This document shows positions 9,380-17,992 of a stretch of DNA of 64,000 nt, in pieces. Location of the stretch: assembly GCA_965217565.1 (NCBI GenBank), contig CBDCIS010000010.1, positions 124,001-188,000 on the forward strand, given 5' to 3'. The stretch is from CBDCIS01 sp965217565 (GTDB taxonomy: Bacteria > Chloroflexota > Dehalococcoidia > Lucifugimonadales > CATOSD01). Position numbers and translations under genes: made by a program. Each line of letters begins with the position of its first letter. The stretch's first letter is position 1. The notes beneath the pieces are model-generated. The model worked only from the letters and a program-made list of their open reading frames with translations, did no database searches and was not told the origin of the DNA.

Positions 9380-10231
9380 CTACCTCATTGTGGCGCGGCT
9401 GAGGAGGAATTGGAAGATTCTCTCCGGCAGCAGCCTCGCGCCCAGGCTTCCCAGCCGTGCCTCCATGCTGACGGGATAACGAAACGCCGGCCGCTTGGAG
9501 CGGACTATCTTGTGAATGACCCTGGCAACCTTGATGGGGTCGGCGGCTCTGCTGTGCATTCTCGCGCTTCGCTCTCTGTATCGCTTGACGTAGGGATGAT
9601 AAACGGCGTCCTCTGAATCGGCCTGCTCCGCGCTGACCTGGTTCTTGATAAAGTCCGAGCGGAACAGGCCCGGCTCCACCACGGCCACGCGGACACCAAA
9701 GGGCCAGAGCTCCGTCCTCAGCGACTCGCTTAGACCCTCGAGGGCAAACTTGCTGGATACGTAGGCGCCATTGAAGGGAGTCCCCAGCCGGCCCAGCACG
9801 GAGCTCACGTTGACTATCGTACCCTTGCGCTGGCCCAACATTCCCGGCAGCGCGGCCCTGATGAGACGGTGCGCCGCGAACAGGTTGGTCTCGAACTGGG
9901 CCTTCAACTCGGCAGGCGATAGGCTTTCGACAGGCCCCCACAGCCCATAGCCCGCATTGTTGACCAGCGCGTCGATTGGCCCGCGCTCACCCGTGAGCAG
10001 CGGAATCGCCCTTTCGACGGCCTCGTCGCTGTTGATGTCCAACTCGATCGCCGAGATGGAGAGACCCTTCCGCAAGCCTTCTCCCTGGAGACCAGCAAGC
10101 CGCTCCAGCGACCTGCTCGTGCCAATCACGGAGTAGCCTTTCTCGGCGAGGTAGAGCGCGGTGACCCTGCCGATTCCCGACGAGGCCCCTGTAATGAGCA
10201 CGTTTTGAGGTCGTCTCTCCGGCACGGGCAT
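9380..10231 (-). CDS. SDR family oxidoreductase
   Basis: A classical short-chain dehydrogenase: the nucleotide-binding TGASSGIG lies near the N-terminus (after NVLI), NNAGYG in the middle, and the catalytic Ser with the Tyr-x-x-x-Lys pair in AYVSSKFALEG. At 283 residues it has a C-terminal extension as in lipid- or retinol-type SDRs. The TSRSLERL segment after beta-2 favours NADPH (inference). It lies 47 bases upstream of enolase on the same strand; a functional link is unlikely. Confidence 0.87.
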   Translation of the reverse strand: MPVPERRPQNVLITGASSGIGRVTALYLAEKGYSVIGTSRSLERLAGLQGEGLRKGLSISAIELDINSDEAVERAIPLLTGERGPIDALVNNAGYGLWGPVESLSPAELKAQFETNLFAAHRLIRAALPGMLGQRKGTIVNVSSVLGRLGTPFNGAYVSSKFALEGLSESLRTELWPFGVRVAVVEPGLFRSDFIKNQVSAEQADSEDAVYHPYVKRYRERSARMHSRAADPIKVARVIHKIVRSKRPAFRYPVSMEARLGSLGARLLPERIFQFLLSRATMR

Positions 10232-10257
10232 CTCCCTTCACGCCGTTGGCCCTTGGA

Positions 10258-10632
10258 TTAGACCCAGCTGGAAATCTGGTACGGCGGCCCCATCTCATCG
10301 TCAGGGACGTGCTCGAGCCGCTGTGTGACCGGGTTCACTTTGAGCCTGATGTTTTCGAGGAGTTCGTAGCCAATCAGTGGAACCGGGGCCTCTATTACGT
10401 TCGCGCCTATACCCTTGCCCATGACCTGCGCAGTCGCATTGAAGATGTTTCGCTCCACAATGCCGTTCGCGGTGCGTACTCGGATTCTGCCGTTCGGAAT
10501 CGGGCGCAGTCCCAGCGCGCGAATCTCGTCGGCGGGAAGGCCGACGAGCGTGGAGCCTGTATCTACAAGGAAATCATACTCGCGACTAGAAAGGTCGCCG
10601 GTGAGCGTCGCGCGTACAACCGTCTTGCCCAT
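10258..10632 (-). CDS. Retropepsin-like aspartic protease (clan AA)
   Basis: The 124-residue protein has the single-lobe retropepsin motif FLVDTGSTLVGLP (Asp-Thr-Gly) and, in the second half, the hydrophobic-Gly pair IGYELLENIRLKV expected of dimeric aspartyl proteases. It is soluble, with no signal peptide. Small stand-alone members of this family occur in many bacteria with unknown substrates. It lies between the SDR gene and an MFS transporter on the same strand. Confidence 0.8.
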   Translation of the reverse strand: MGKTVVRATLTGDLSSREYDFLVDTGSTLVGLPADEIRALGLRPIPNGRIRVRTANGIVERNIFNATAQVMGKGIGANVIEAPVPLIGYELLENIRLKVNPVTQRLEHVPDDEMGPPYQISSWV

Positions 10633-10680
10633 TTCAACCTCCCCTCGATCGTCTTGCCGCCTATTATAGCCCCATTCCTC

Positions 10681-11931
10681 CTAACGGGACATGTGGGTGG
10701 CGGCGTTCTTCTTCCGATTCGGATAGAGCAACGCCGACAATACGCCTATGCCAGTCAGCAGGGAGAGTACCAGCAGTCCCGTCTGCAACGAACCGGTGTA
10801 TTGCGCCACCGCGCCCGTAATCACGGGGCCAGCGGCGAACCCCAACCCAGACAGCGTGTTTATCAGCGACGCCACTACCGCGACCTCTCGCGGCCCTATG
10901 CCCGGAAACTCGAACGGGATGACCTCGATGACCGGCGATGCTACCCATACCAGCCCCAGCCCGGTTATCAGCGCCATGAGCAGCAGCGGATAGGGCGTCA
11001 GCGTAATGGCAACGCCGAGCAGCGCATTGAAGAACGCGGGAATCACCAGCAGCATTCTGCGGTTGGGCACCTTGCGCGAAATCCAGCCTCCCGCCAGGGC
11101 ACATGGTATGAGGGTATAGTAGAGGAAGGCCAGCAGCGGCCCGCCCAGTGTCAGCGAGATGCCACGCTCTTCCAGCAGCAGCGTCGGCAGGAACGTGACC
11201 ATCGCCGTCCAAGTGGCCGCGAGACAGAACATCGTTACTCCCACGAGCCACGCCTGCGGATAAGCGCGGATGGCCCCGATGGGTGTCCGCTGCGGCGTTC
11301 GCAGCGCCTCCTGGAAGCCCTTCACCGGCGCGTGCCGCTCCCTCGCCACTATCAGCCACGCCAGCAACTGTGCCAGCATGAAGCCGCCCTGGATGAAGTA
11401 GGCCAGCCTCCAACTTCCGACAGCCGCTATTACCAGCGCGCTGGTGCTGATGGTGAGGGCGAGCAGAATGCTGTGCTGGGATAGTCCCACCGCGTTGATG
11501 ATGGGGTACTGGCGGCGAGCGGCCCATTGCTGAAGCAGAAGGGTTTGGGCGGGAATCGAAATCAGGTTGAACCCAACCAGGAAGAAGCGCGCCAAGAAGA
11601 GAATCAGGAAACTCGTCGCCAGCCCCTGCAAGAACACGAAGGGAACAACAAGCAAGAAGGAGACTAGTGTCAGTGGCACAGGCCGGAAGCGTGAGAACCA
11701 CGCGCCGAACGGAAGCGTCAGGAGAGCCGAGGTGACCCACCACACGGCCTGGAGCATACCCGCTTCGAGCGGCGACAGGCCGAGGTCCTCCGTGATGAAG
11801 GGCAAGAATATGCCGAAGGCAAAGGAGTTGACGACGATGCTGCTGCGTCGCAGCCTCGACAGCAGAATTACCGCCCATCCGCGAAGCGGCGTGCCAGCCA
11901 GTTCTTCAGAGCTAGAGACCGCGGCATCCAT
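10681..11931 (-). CDS. MFS transporter
   Basis: The 416-residue protein has twelve predicted membrane spans and an MFS loop 2-3 segment (FGAWFSRFRPVPL). No substrate-specific motif is visible. The downstream retropepsin gene is on the same strand 48 bases away. Another MFS protein of a different subfamily occurs at 16189-17556. Confidence 0.85.
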   Translation of the reverse strand: MDAAVSSSEELAGTPLRGWAVILLSRLRRSSIVVNSFAFGIFLPFITEDLGLSPLEAGMLQAVWWVTSALLTLPFGAWFSRFRPVPLTLVSFLLVVPFVFLQGLATSFLILFLARFFLVGFNLISIPAQTLLLQQWAARRQYPIINAVGLSQHSILLALTISTSALVIAAVGSWRLAYFIQGGFMLAQLLAWLIVARERHAPVKGFQEALRTPQRTPIGAIRAYPQAWLVGVTMFCLAATWTAMVTFLPTLLLEERGISLTLGGPLLAFLYYTLIPCALAGGWISRKVPNRRMLLVIPAFFNALLGVAITLTPYPLLLMALITGLGLVWVASPVIEVIPFEFPGIGPREVAVVASLINTLSGLGFAAGPVITGAVAQYTGSLQTGLLVLSLLTGIGVLSALLYPNRKKNAATHMSR

Positions 11932-11939
11932 CCACTGGG

Positions 11940-13034
11940 CTACACGACTTGAACGCAGTCACCGTCGAGGGCCAACTCCGTTCCAAATCTGTCGGACAGC
12001 CGGAGCAGGTTCTCCATCGCGCCTCTCTCCTGCTCCACCGTCCGGATGAGGCTGCGTCGATTCGTGTGGTTATCCTCAACCACAGGGGAGCAGCTAACGC
12101 TGGCGATGGACTTGTCCCGAACCTCCGCCTGCACTACCAGGCCAACCCAATCGGGGCCCATACCCTCCCATCCGAAATGGAAGTTGCCCAGGCTGTAGAA
12201 TATCGCCCTCCCCTGATACACCTCGATTGGCTGAATGACGTGAGGCCCATGGCCCATCACAAGGTCTGCGCCCGCGTCGATGGCCGCATGGGCAATATCC
12301 ACCTGGTACTGCTGGGTGTCGTCGCTGCCCGAAATGCCCCAGTGGTGCGAGGTAACCAGCACATCCACCTTCTCGCGCAGCTCCCGCACGTCCTCTCGAA
12401 ACGCCTCCAGGTACTCCGAGTCGGGCCAGGTCAGCGTAGTCGCCGGCCCTCCGGGCATCTCGCCGGTGCGCGAGTTGGGCAGGTAGGCCGTGTGGGCTTT
12501 GATGGTCGCCACTCCAACGGCGGCCTCAATCGGCAGCGGCGCGTCGGGGACGCCCGCCCTGGCGTCCCACTGCTTGGTGTGGATGCCGGACTTGGCCGAG
12601 TCCCGCATGTCGCCGGCCTGGTGTCCGAAGGGCCAGAAGACCGAGGTGTACTGGAGGAAGCCGAAGCGCGCCCCGCCACGTTCGAGGATCACGGGTGTCC
12701 GCGCCGACGTGAGGTCCGCGCCCGCGCCCGTGTGCGTTATGCCTAGCTCGTCCAACACGGCAAGAGATTCGAGGATAGCCTCTCGCCCGATGGTCACGTT
12801 GTTGGCGCACCCAACGGCGTCGAATCCGCCGAGCCTCAGCGATGGAGCGCCCGCCGCGCCCGCGTTGCGCCAACCCGACTTACTCATGTAGTGGTAGGGG
12901 TCTATCACGTCGGAAAGACACCCCTCCAGGTTGCCAAATACGATGTCCTCCCCATGAAGAGTATCCGCAACCAGCTCGAACGGCTTGGTCGGGTCGGTAA
13001 CGTTAGCCAGGTTTATGTCTCCCGTAAGGAACAT
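11940..13034 (-). CDS. CapA family metallophosphatase-like protein
   Basis: The protein begins MFLTGDINLANV, the first metal-binding strand (GD) of the CapA/PgsA family, followed by FGNLEG (Asn-Glu), GCANNVTIG, LVTSHHWGISG and the closing block MGHGPHVIQPIE...FYSLGNF. These are the conserved metal-dependent phosphatase-fold motifs. I use the internal ATG at 13034 because the GD motif normally lies a few residues from the start; the frame opens 39 bases earlier. CapA proteins are linked to poly-gamma-glutamate capsules, but cap/pgs genes are absent here, so that role is not supported. Confidence 0.83.
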   Translation of the reverse strand: MFLTGDINLANVTDPTKPFELVADTLHGEDIVFGNLEGCLSDVIDPYHYMSKSGWRNAGAAGAPSLRLGGFDAVGCANNVTIGREAILESLAVLDELGITHTGAGADLTSARTPVILERGGARFGFLQYTSVFWPFGHQAGDMRDSAKSGIHTKQWDARAGVPDAPLPIEAAVGVATIKAHTAYLPNSRTGEMPGGPATTLTWPDSEYLEAFREDVRELREKVDVLVTSHHWGISGSDDTQQYQVDIAHAAIDAGADLVMGHGPHVIQPIEVYQGRAIFYSLGNFHFGWEGMGPDWVGLVVQAEVRDKSIASVSCSPVVEDNHTNRRSLIRTVEQERGAMENLLRLSDRFGTELALDGDCVQVV

Positions 13035-13179
13035 GTGGCACCTCGTCAGCAGATAGCCAGACAGTAGCACCACGCGCCAGAGGTGTCAATTGCGAGAGGG
13101 CGAACAGTCCCTACCTCTTGAGGAAAAGCTAGGTTGGGGGTTCCCACCCAGTATTGACCGCAATTTTGGTGCGTCGTCC

Positions 13180-14097
13180 TTACCCCAGTTCCCCCAGGAA
13201 CTCCATCACCGCCTTCTCGAATCCTGACGGGTTGTCGCCGGGCACCAGGTGGCCCGCCTTCTCCACGGTGGTCAGCCTGCCGTTGGGGATGCGCTCGTGC
13301 ATGGAACTTGCCGTGTCCATGGCCAGCACGTCGCTTTCACCGCCCCGCACTACCAGCGTGGGGCATCGCAGGCTTTCGACGTAGCCCCAGAGCCGCTGCG
13401 CCGTCTGGGGGTCGCGGCCCATGTTGCGGTCCGGAGACCTCAGCCGCCTGTCGTACTTCCACGTCCACTTTCCGCTGGGCAACTGCTTCAGGTTGTGCAT
13501 GATGCTGCCCCTGACCTGCTGAGGATCTCGGCGGTGGTTGTACGCCATGACCCGCTCCACGAAGGCGTCCACAGAGTCCAGTTCGTCGTCCTGCGAGGCG
13601 AATCGACGTATGCGCGATGTACCCGCGCGCTCGGTTTCGGGCGCGGAATCGACCACCACCAGCGCCCTTATCTTTTCTGGGTGATTCGCCGCGTAGGTGA
13701 AGGAGTTCCTCCCGCCCATAGATAGGCCCATGAGCACGAAGTCCTCCAGTCCGATGGACTCCACAATGGCGTGGAGGTCCTCCTGCTGGGTCTCCGGGGA
13801 ATAGTCGCCGTCCGCCGCCCATTCGCTGTCGCCGTGGCCGCGCTGGTCGAGCGCGATGACGCGGAACCTGTCACACAGCGACAGCGCGACGAAGTCCCAT
13901 GAGTGGCATGTCTGCGCGAAGCCGTGCAGCAGCAGCATGTCGGGCTTGCCAGGTTCTCCCCATTCCAGGTAGTGAAAGCGCAGGCCGTTGGCCGTGACGA
14001 ACCTATCCTGAGGCACAGCCTCGTTCGTGAATGTTACGCCGGCGGCCCGCGCCGCGTCGTGCAAGGACAGCCCCTGGACATCAGCTTGAGAAGTCAA
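13180..14097 (-). CDS. Alpha/beta hydrolase
   Basis: The fold is shown by LLLHGFAQTCHSW (oxyanion HG), DQRGHGDSEW, the nucleophile elbow GLSMGGRNS (Ser), and a late GHLVPGDNP (catalytic His). The start is TTG at 14097 with GGGAGGA 5-10 bases upstream. The enzyme could be an esterase, epoxide hydrolase or ring-cleavage (MhpC-like) hydrolase; the substrate is not determined. It is 305 residues, normal for the family. Confidence 0.85.
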   Translation of the reverse strand: MTSQADVQGLSLHDAARAAGVTFTNEAVPQDRFVTANGLRFHYLEWGEPGKPDMLLLHGFAQTCHSWDFVALSLCDRFRVIALDQRGHGDSEWAADGDYSPETQQEDLHAIVESIGLEDFVLMGLSMGGRNSFTYAANHPEKIRALVVVDSAPETERAGTSRIRRFASQDDELDSVDAFVERVMAYNHRRDPQQVRGSIMHNLKQLPSGKWTWKYDRRLRSPDRNMGRDPQTAQRLWGYVESLRCPTLVVRGGESDVLAMDTASSMHERIPNGRLTTVEKAGHLVPGDNPSGFEKAVMEFLGELG

Positions 14098-14529
14098 TCA
14101 AATCCTCCCGAAAGTCACCGAGTTTTGTGAGCGTTGCCACTCCCACGCCCAAATTGGAACGAAGGCGGGCAACCGGTATTTTCACACGCCAATAATGGTT
14201 TGAACAGCCCGCGTATGTCAAGCACCGGGGAATCGCCTCTTGCTGACCAACTACACCCCCCCCAAGGTGCGTCAATCTGGTAGGAGTCGCCTGGGAGAGT
14301 GAGAGTGTCTTGCATATGGGCCATTGTAGGGGCAATCCCTCCTGGTTGCCACCGTTGTGCATTCCACCCGTCCACGCCCTTGACCTGCACGAACCTACGT
14401 GCTATTATGGCTTTGTCGAAAGCAAGAGACGTCATCGAATGGGAACGGCGCCCTCAGCCATCAAAATGTCCCAGAATGTCACGAAATGTCACAGTTAGCG
14501 ACGATTCGATTGCCCTGTATCGAGAACGA
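14098..14529. other. 432-base intergenic region with a dispersed repeat
   Basis: No convincing gene is seen. It includes one copy of a dispersed GTAGGGGCAA...GGTTGCC repeat (about 14326-14352) and, near 14463-14492, three close copies of AATGTC followed by C or A. The ORFs across it lack ribosome-binding sites and family resemblance. Confidence 0.45.
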
Positions 14530-15948
14530 CTAGATCGGCGGGCGGCGCGTGTGCCATTCGGTGGCCTGCTCGTAGGCGTGTGCCACCCTGAGCGCGGTGG
14601 CCTCGTCGAACGCCCGCGCCCCGAACTGCATTCCGATGGGCACACCGGAGGAGGTGAAGCCGCACGGCACGGACACGGCGGGCTGGCCGGTCAGGTTGAA
14701 CGGCCTGGTCAGCCGGGCCAACAGCGAGCGCGTCGGCTCCGTCCTGCCGCCCACCCTCGACGTCCGCTCTCCGATTTGCGGCGCGCCGAAAGGCGTCGTA
14801 GGGGCCAGCAGGACGTCGAAGTCCTGCATGGTGTTTGCCATCTCCGTGTTGAAGGCAGCCCGCGCCCGCTGCGCCCTGATGTAGTCTATCGCAGGCGTAA
14901 GCGCGCCTACTTCGAACCGCGAGCGAACGTCGTTGCCGATGTCGTCCGCGCGCTCTCGCAGGTGTTTGATGTGCACCTCGCCAGCCTCGGCGAAGAGTAT
15001 CGTGCTGGAGACGGCGAGCGCATGGTTCAAGGCGGGAATTGAGACCTCCTTCACGGACGCTCCAAGCTCTTCCAGCACACTCGCGGCGTGCGAGACTGCG
15101 TCCTTCACCTCGTCGTCGATTATGTCGTAGAAGTACTCTTGGGGCAGCCCAACCCTGAGTCCATCGACGCCCTGCCCAAGCGATGCTGTAAAATCCTCGA
15201 CGGGCCTGTCGATCGAGGATGGGTCGCGCGGGTCGTGGCCGGCGATGGCGTTGAGAACGAGGGCGGAGTCCCGAACCGTGCGAGTCATCGGGCCGACCGT
15301 GTCGAGGCTCCAGCTAAGCGGATAGACGCCGTGCCTGCTCACGCGGCCAAAGGTCGGCTTCAGCCCAACGATGCCGCAGAACGACGACGGGATGCGTATC
15401 GAGCCGCCCGTGTCGCTGCCGAGCGCGCCCATGCACTGCCCCGCCGCGACGGCGGAGCCCGAGCCGCCGCTGGACCCGCCGGTTATCCGTGACGTGTCCC
15501 AGGGATTGTGGGCGTCCCCGTCGTGCGGGTTCTCGCTCGACGCGCCCAACGCGAACTCGTGCATCTGGAACTTGCCCATTAGAATCGCTCCCGCCTCTCG
15601 GAAACGCTCTGTAACGGCGGCATCGAAGTCTGGCACAAAGTCGCGCAGAATCTTGGAGCCTATGCCTGTTCGCACGCCCTTGGTGTAATAGAGGTCTTTC
15701 AGCCCGATCGGGATGCCATGCAGCGGCCCCAGGTATTGCCCCGCTTGGATCGATCGCTCGGCGTCTTTCGCCGCCGCTCGCGCCTGCTCCCCCAGCAGCG
15801 TGATGAACGAGTTGAGCGCGTCGTCGGTCTGCTCGATGCGCTCCAGGTGCGCGTCGATTAGCTCCACGGGCGATAACTCTCTACCAGCGAGAAGCTCAGC
15901 GGCCTCCGCGATTGAAAGGTAGCAAATCTCAATGCTTTCCATAGTCAT
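14530..15948 (-). CDS. Amidase-signature enzyme, GatA-like
   Basis: The catalytic triad of the amidase signature family is visible: Lys in GIPIGLKDLYY, the cis-Ser in GGSSGGSGSAVAAGQ, and the nucleophilic Ser in GSDTGGSIRIPSSFCG. The sequence resembles GatA, the amidase subunit of the Asp/Glu-tRNA amidotransferase, and a GatC-like gene precedes it with a 4-base ATGA overlap, which fixes the start at 15948. However, gatB is not in the window and the GatC-like partner is short. It could therefore be a true GatA or a GatA-derived amidase with its own small partner. A second amidase lies at 32935-34362. Confidence 0.8.
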   Translation of the reverse strand: MTMESIEICYLSIAEAAELLAGRELSPVELIDAHLERIEQTDDALNSFITLLGEQARAAAKDAERSIQAGQYLGPLHGIPIGLKDLYYTKGVRTGIGSKILRDFVPDFDAAVTERFREAGAILMGKFQMHEFALGASSENPHDGDAHNPWDTSRITGGSSGGSGSAVAAGQCMGALGSDTGGSIRIPSSFCGIVGLKPTFGRVSRHGVYPLSWSLDTVGPMTRTVRDSALVLNAIAGHDPRDPSSIDRPVEDFTASLGQGVDGLRVGLPQEYFYDIIDDEVKDAVSHAASVLEELGASVKEVSIPALNHALAVSSTILFAEAGEVHIKHLRERADDIGNDVRSRFEVGALTPAIDYIRAQRARAAFNTEMANTMQDFDVLLAPTTPFGAPQIGERTSRVGGRTEPTRSLLARLTRPFNLTGQPAVSVPCGFTSSGVPIGMQFGARAFDEATALRVAHAYEQATEWHTRRPPI

Positions 15949-16166
15949 TCCTCTTTCCGTTGCCCGCAACTCACGCCCGCGGCCCCCGCGCTGAACCCAA
16001 CTGCGGGTTCAACGCCGCTAAGGTTCAGCACGTCAATCTCGCCCAGAGACTCCACGGCCTGCTGAACCTGGGGCAGTAGCTCCTCCAGCTTTTCGTCGCT
16101 CAGGTCCAGCCCTGACAGCCCCGCCATCGCTCTCAGCGTTTCCTTGGATATTCTTGGACTGCTCAT
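15945..16166 (-). CDS. Short GatC-like subunit
   Basis: The 73-residue product starts like GatC (helical ISKETLRAMAGLSGLDLSDEKLEELLPQVQQ, then GEIDVLNLSGVEP). Typical GatC is about 95 residues and ends with a conserved segment (LREDxP and so on) that wraps GatA; here it is replaced by a short SAGAAGVSCGQRKEE tail. The stop codon overlaps the start of the amidase gene, so the two are translationally coupled. Either this is a diverged GatC or a partner of a non-tRNA amidase. Confidence 0.7.
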   Translation of the reverse strand: MSSPRISKETLRAMAGLSGLDLSDEKLEELLPQVQQAVESLGEIDVLNLSGVEPAVGFSAGAAGVSCGQRKEE

Positions 16167-16188
16167 GTTATCCTCCCTGCCGCTAGAA

Positions 16189-17556
16189 TCAGTCGTCAGC
16201 GGTCTTCGTGGCTTGCGGTGAGGCGTACCCGTCCGCGCGCTGCTCGTCGAGGGCTCTCGTCTCGGCCCGCAAGAGCACCGCGCCCAGGTTGCGCACCTGT
16301 CGATTGAGCATCGCGGGGCCGACGGCGAACGCGCTTACCACGAATCCGCCTATCGCGAGAGCGAACGGCGCGCCGATGGCGCTGGCGACCGGCCCCATCA
16401 ACCCGCCTCCAAGCGGCATGATGTTGTAGGTCATCCCGTAGAACCCCATCACGCGGCCCCGCATCCTGTCGGGAACCAGCGTCTGAAGCGAACTCATTAT
16501 CGAGATCATGTAGGTGGAATTGGCCAAACCCATGACCAGCATCAGGAACAAGGCCAGCGGAAAATACCCAAGGTATTCGGAAGTCAGGGCGAACGCAATA
16601 ATCGAAAGCCCGAACAGCGTTGCCCCACCCACTATCAGCAATCCCCTCCGAGAAGCGTCCGCCCGCGAACTCATCCACACCGTTACCGCCAGCGCTCCTA
16701 CGCCCCCGATGCTGAGCAGCCATCCCTGGCCGCTCGCCCCAACCTCCAGGATGTCCCGCGCGAAAATCGGCATCAGCACGATGTAGGACATGCCGAAGAA
16801 ACTATTGAAGAACGTCATGCCAATCAGAACGGAGAAGGTTGAGTTGTCCTTGATGAACTTGAGCCCCTCCGCCAAGTCCTGCGCGGGGCTGGTGGAGGCG
16901 CTTCCCTCGATTCGAGGGACCTTGAGACTGTAAATCACTATCGCCATAATGAGGAAACCGGCCCCTCCCATGAGGAACGCCACGTCCATCCCCAGCATGT
17001 TGATGACCAGGCCCGCCACCGCGGGCGCGGCGATGCGTGTCCCCTGCCATATCGAGGAGTTCAACGCCACCGCGCTCATCATCACCTTCCGGTCGATGAG
17101 GTGCGGGTAGAGCGCCTGCCGCGCCGGCTGGTCGAAGGCGTTGACGCCGCCCACCACGAACGCTATGGCAATCAGATGCCATTTGTTCACGGCATCCAGC
17201 AGGGTGAGCGCGGCAAGCAGGAAGATAAGAGCGGCAATGGTTGACTGGGTGATGATTATCATCAACCGCTTGTCCAGCCTGTCGGCCAGTACCCCGCCAA
17301 ACAGGTTGAGCAAGATCGCCGATACGGCACTGGCAATCCAGACCAGCCCCAGGAAGGAGGCTGAGTTCGTGAGATCGTAGGCCAGCCAGCCCTGCCCGAA
17401 CATGAGCATCTGGAACCCGGCGACCGACGCCAGCGAGCCAAGCCAGTATCGTCGATACGCGGGATAGCGCAGCGCAGGCGGGAGGGAAAGCCGCGACCTG
17501 ACCGAGCGAACTCCAACGTCTGTCTGCTGGTCCAAGTGTCCTTCTCTCCGCTTCAT
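16189..17556 (-). CDS. MFS transporter (EntS/MFS_3-like exporter)
   Basis: The 455-residue protein has twelve predicted spans. The N-terminal block FRYPAYRRYW-like start (ALRYPAYRRYWLGSLAS), the GGVLADRLDKR loop and the DQPARQALYPHLI motif in span 4-5 are characteristic of the MFS_3 family of drug and siderophore exporters. I use ATG 17556; a TTG lies one codon upstream. The gene ends 22 bases before the GatC-like gene on the same strand. Confidence 0.85.
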   Translation of the reverse strand: MKRREGHLDQQTDVGVRSVRSRLSLPPALRYPAYRRYWLGSLASVAGFQMLMFGQGWLAYDLTNSASFLGLVWIASAVSAILLNLFGGVLADRLDKRLMIIITQSTIAALIFLLAALTLLDAVNKWHLIAIAFVVGGVNAFDQPARQALYPHLIDRKVMMSAVALNSSIWQGTRIAAPAVAGLVINMLGMDVAFLMGGAGFLIMAIVIYSLKVPRIEGSASTSPAQDLAEGLKFIKDNSTFSVLIGMTFFNSFFGMSYIVLMPIFARDILEVGASGQGWLLSIGGVGALAVTVWMSSRADASRRGLLIVGGATLFGLSIIAFALTSEYLGYFPLALFLMLVMGLANSTYMISIMSSLQTLVPDRMRGRVMGFYGMTYNIMPLGGGLMGPVASAIGAPFALAIGGFVVSAFAVGPAMLNRQVRNLGAVLLRAETRALDEQRADGYASPQATKTADD

Positions 17557-17641
17557 CAAGAAGGCGTTTCAAAAGTCCCTTCCCTGAAAAGGAAGGTTAG
17601 AGCCTGCCCTGAGACTGCCGAACGGGATGGGGCACGCAACC

Positions 17642-17863
17642 CTAGTCCTTGAGCGGAATGCGGCCCCACGTGACGGAGTCGGGCGCGTCGGCCAGGGACT
17701 GCTCGCGTATCACGTCACGTATGGCGAGGAGGGTGGCGTTGACCTCGTTGGTGACGTACACCCAATCGGGAGCTTCCGGAAACCAGTAAGGAGACGTTAT
17801 GCGGACAATCTTCCGTTCGCTTGGGTTGAGGTAGATTCCAAACTTAGAGGCGTGCTCCAGCAT
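17642..17863 (-). CDS. Small conserved-looking protein of unknown function
   Basis: A 73-residue soluble protein rich in aromatic residues (YWFPEAPDWVYV) and lacking a signal peptide or membrane span. It is not recognised. The reading frame is compact, with an acidic C-terminal half. It stands between the MFS exporter and glmS on the same strand. It could be real but is supported only by composition. Confidence 0.45.
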   Translation of the reverse strand: MLEHASKFGIYLNPSERKIVRITSPYWFPEAPDWVYVTNEVNATLLAIRDVIREQSLADAPDSVTWGRIPLKD

Positions 17864-17992
17864 CGTTGACTCCTGAATCGATTATTTGAATGGCACACTC
17901 GACAACCCTTCAGAATGGAGGCTCGTAGTGGGCAACAGTATATCAGAAACCGGCCGGCGCGGTGAAACCACGACACTCCACCAACTGGCGCG

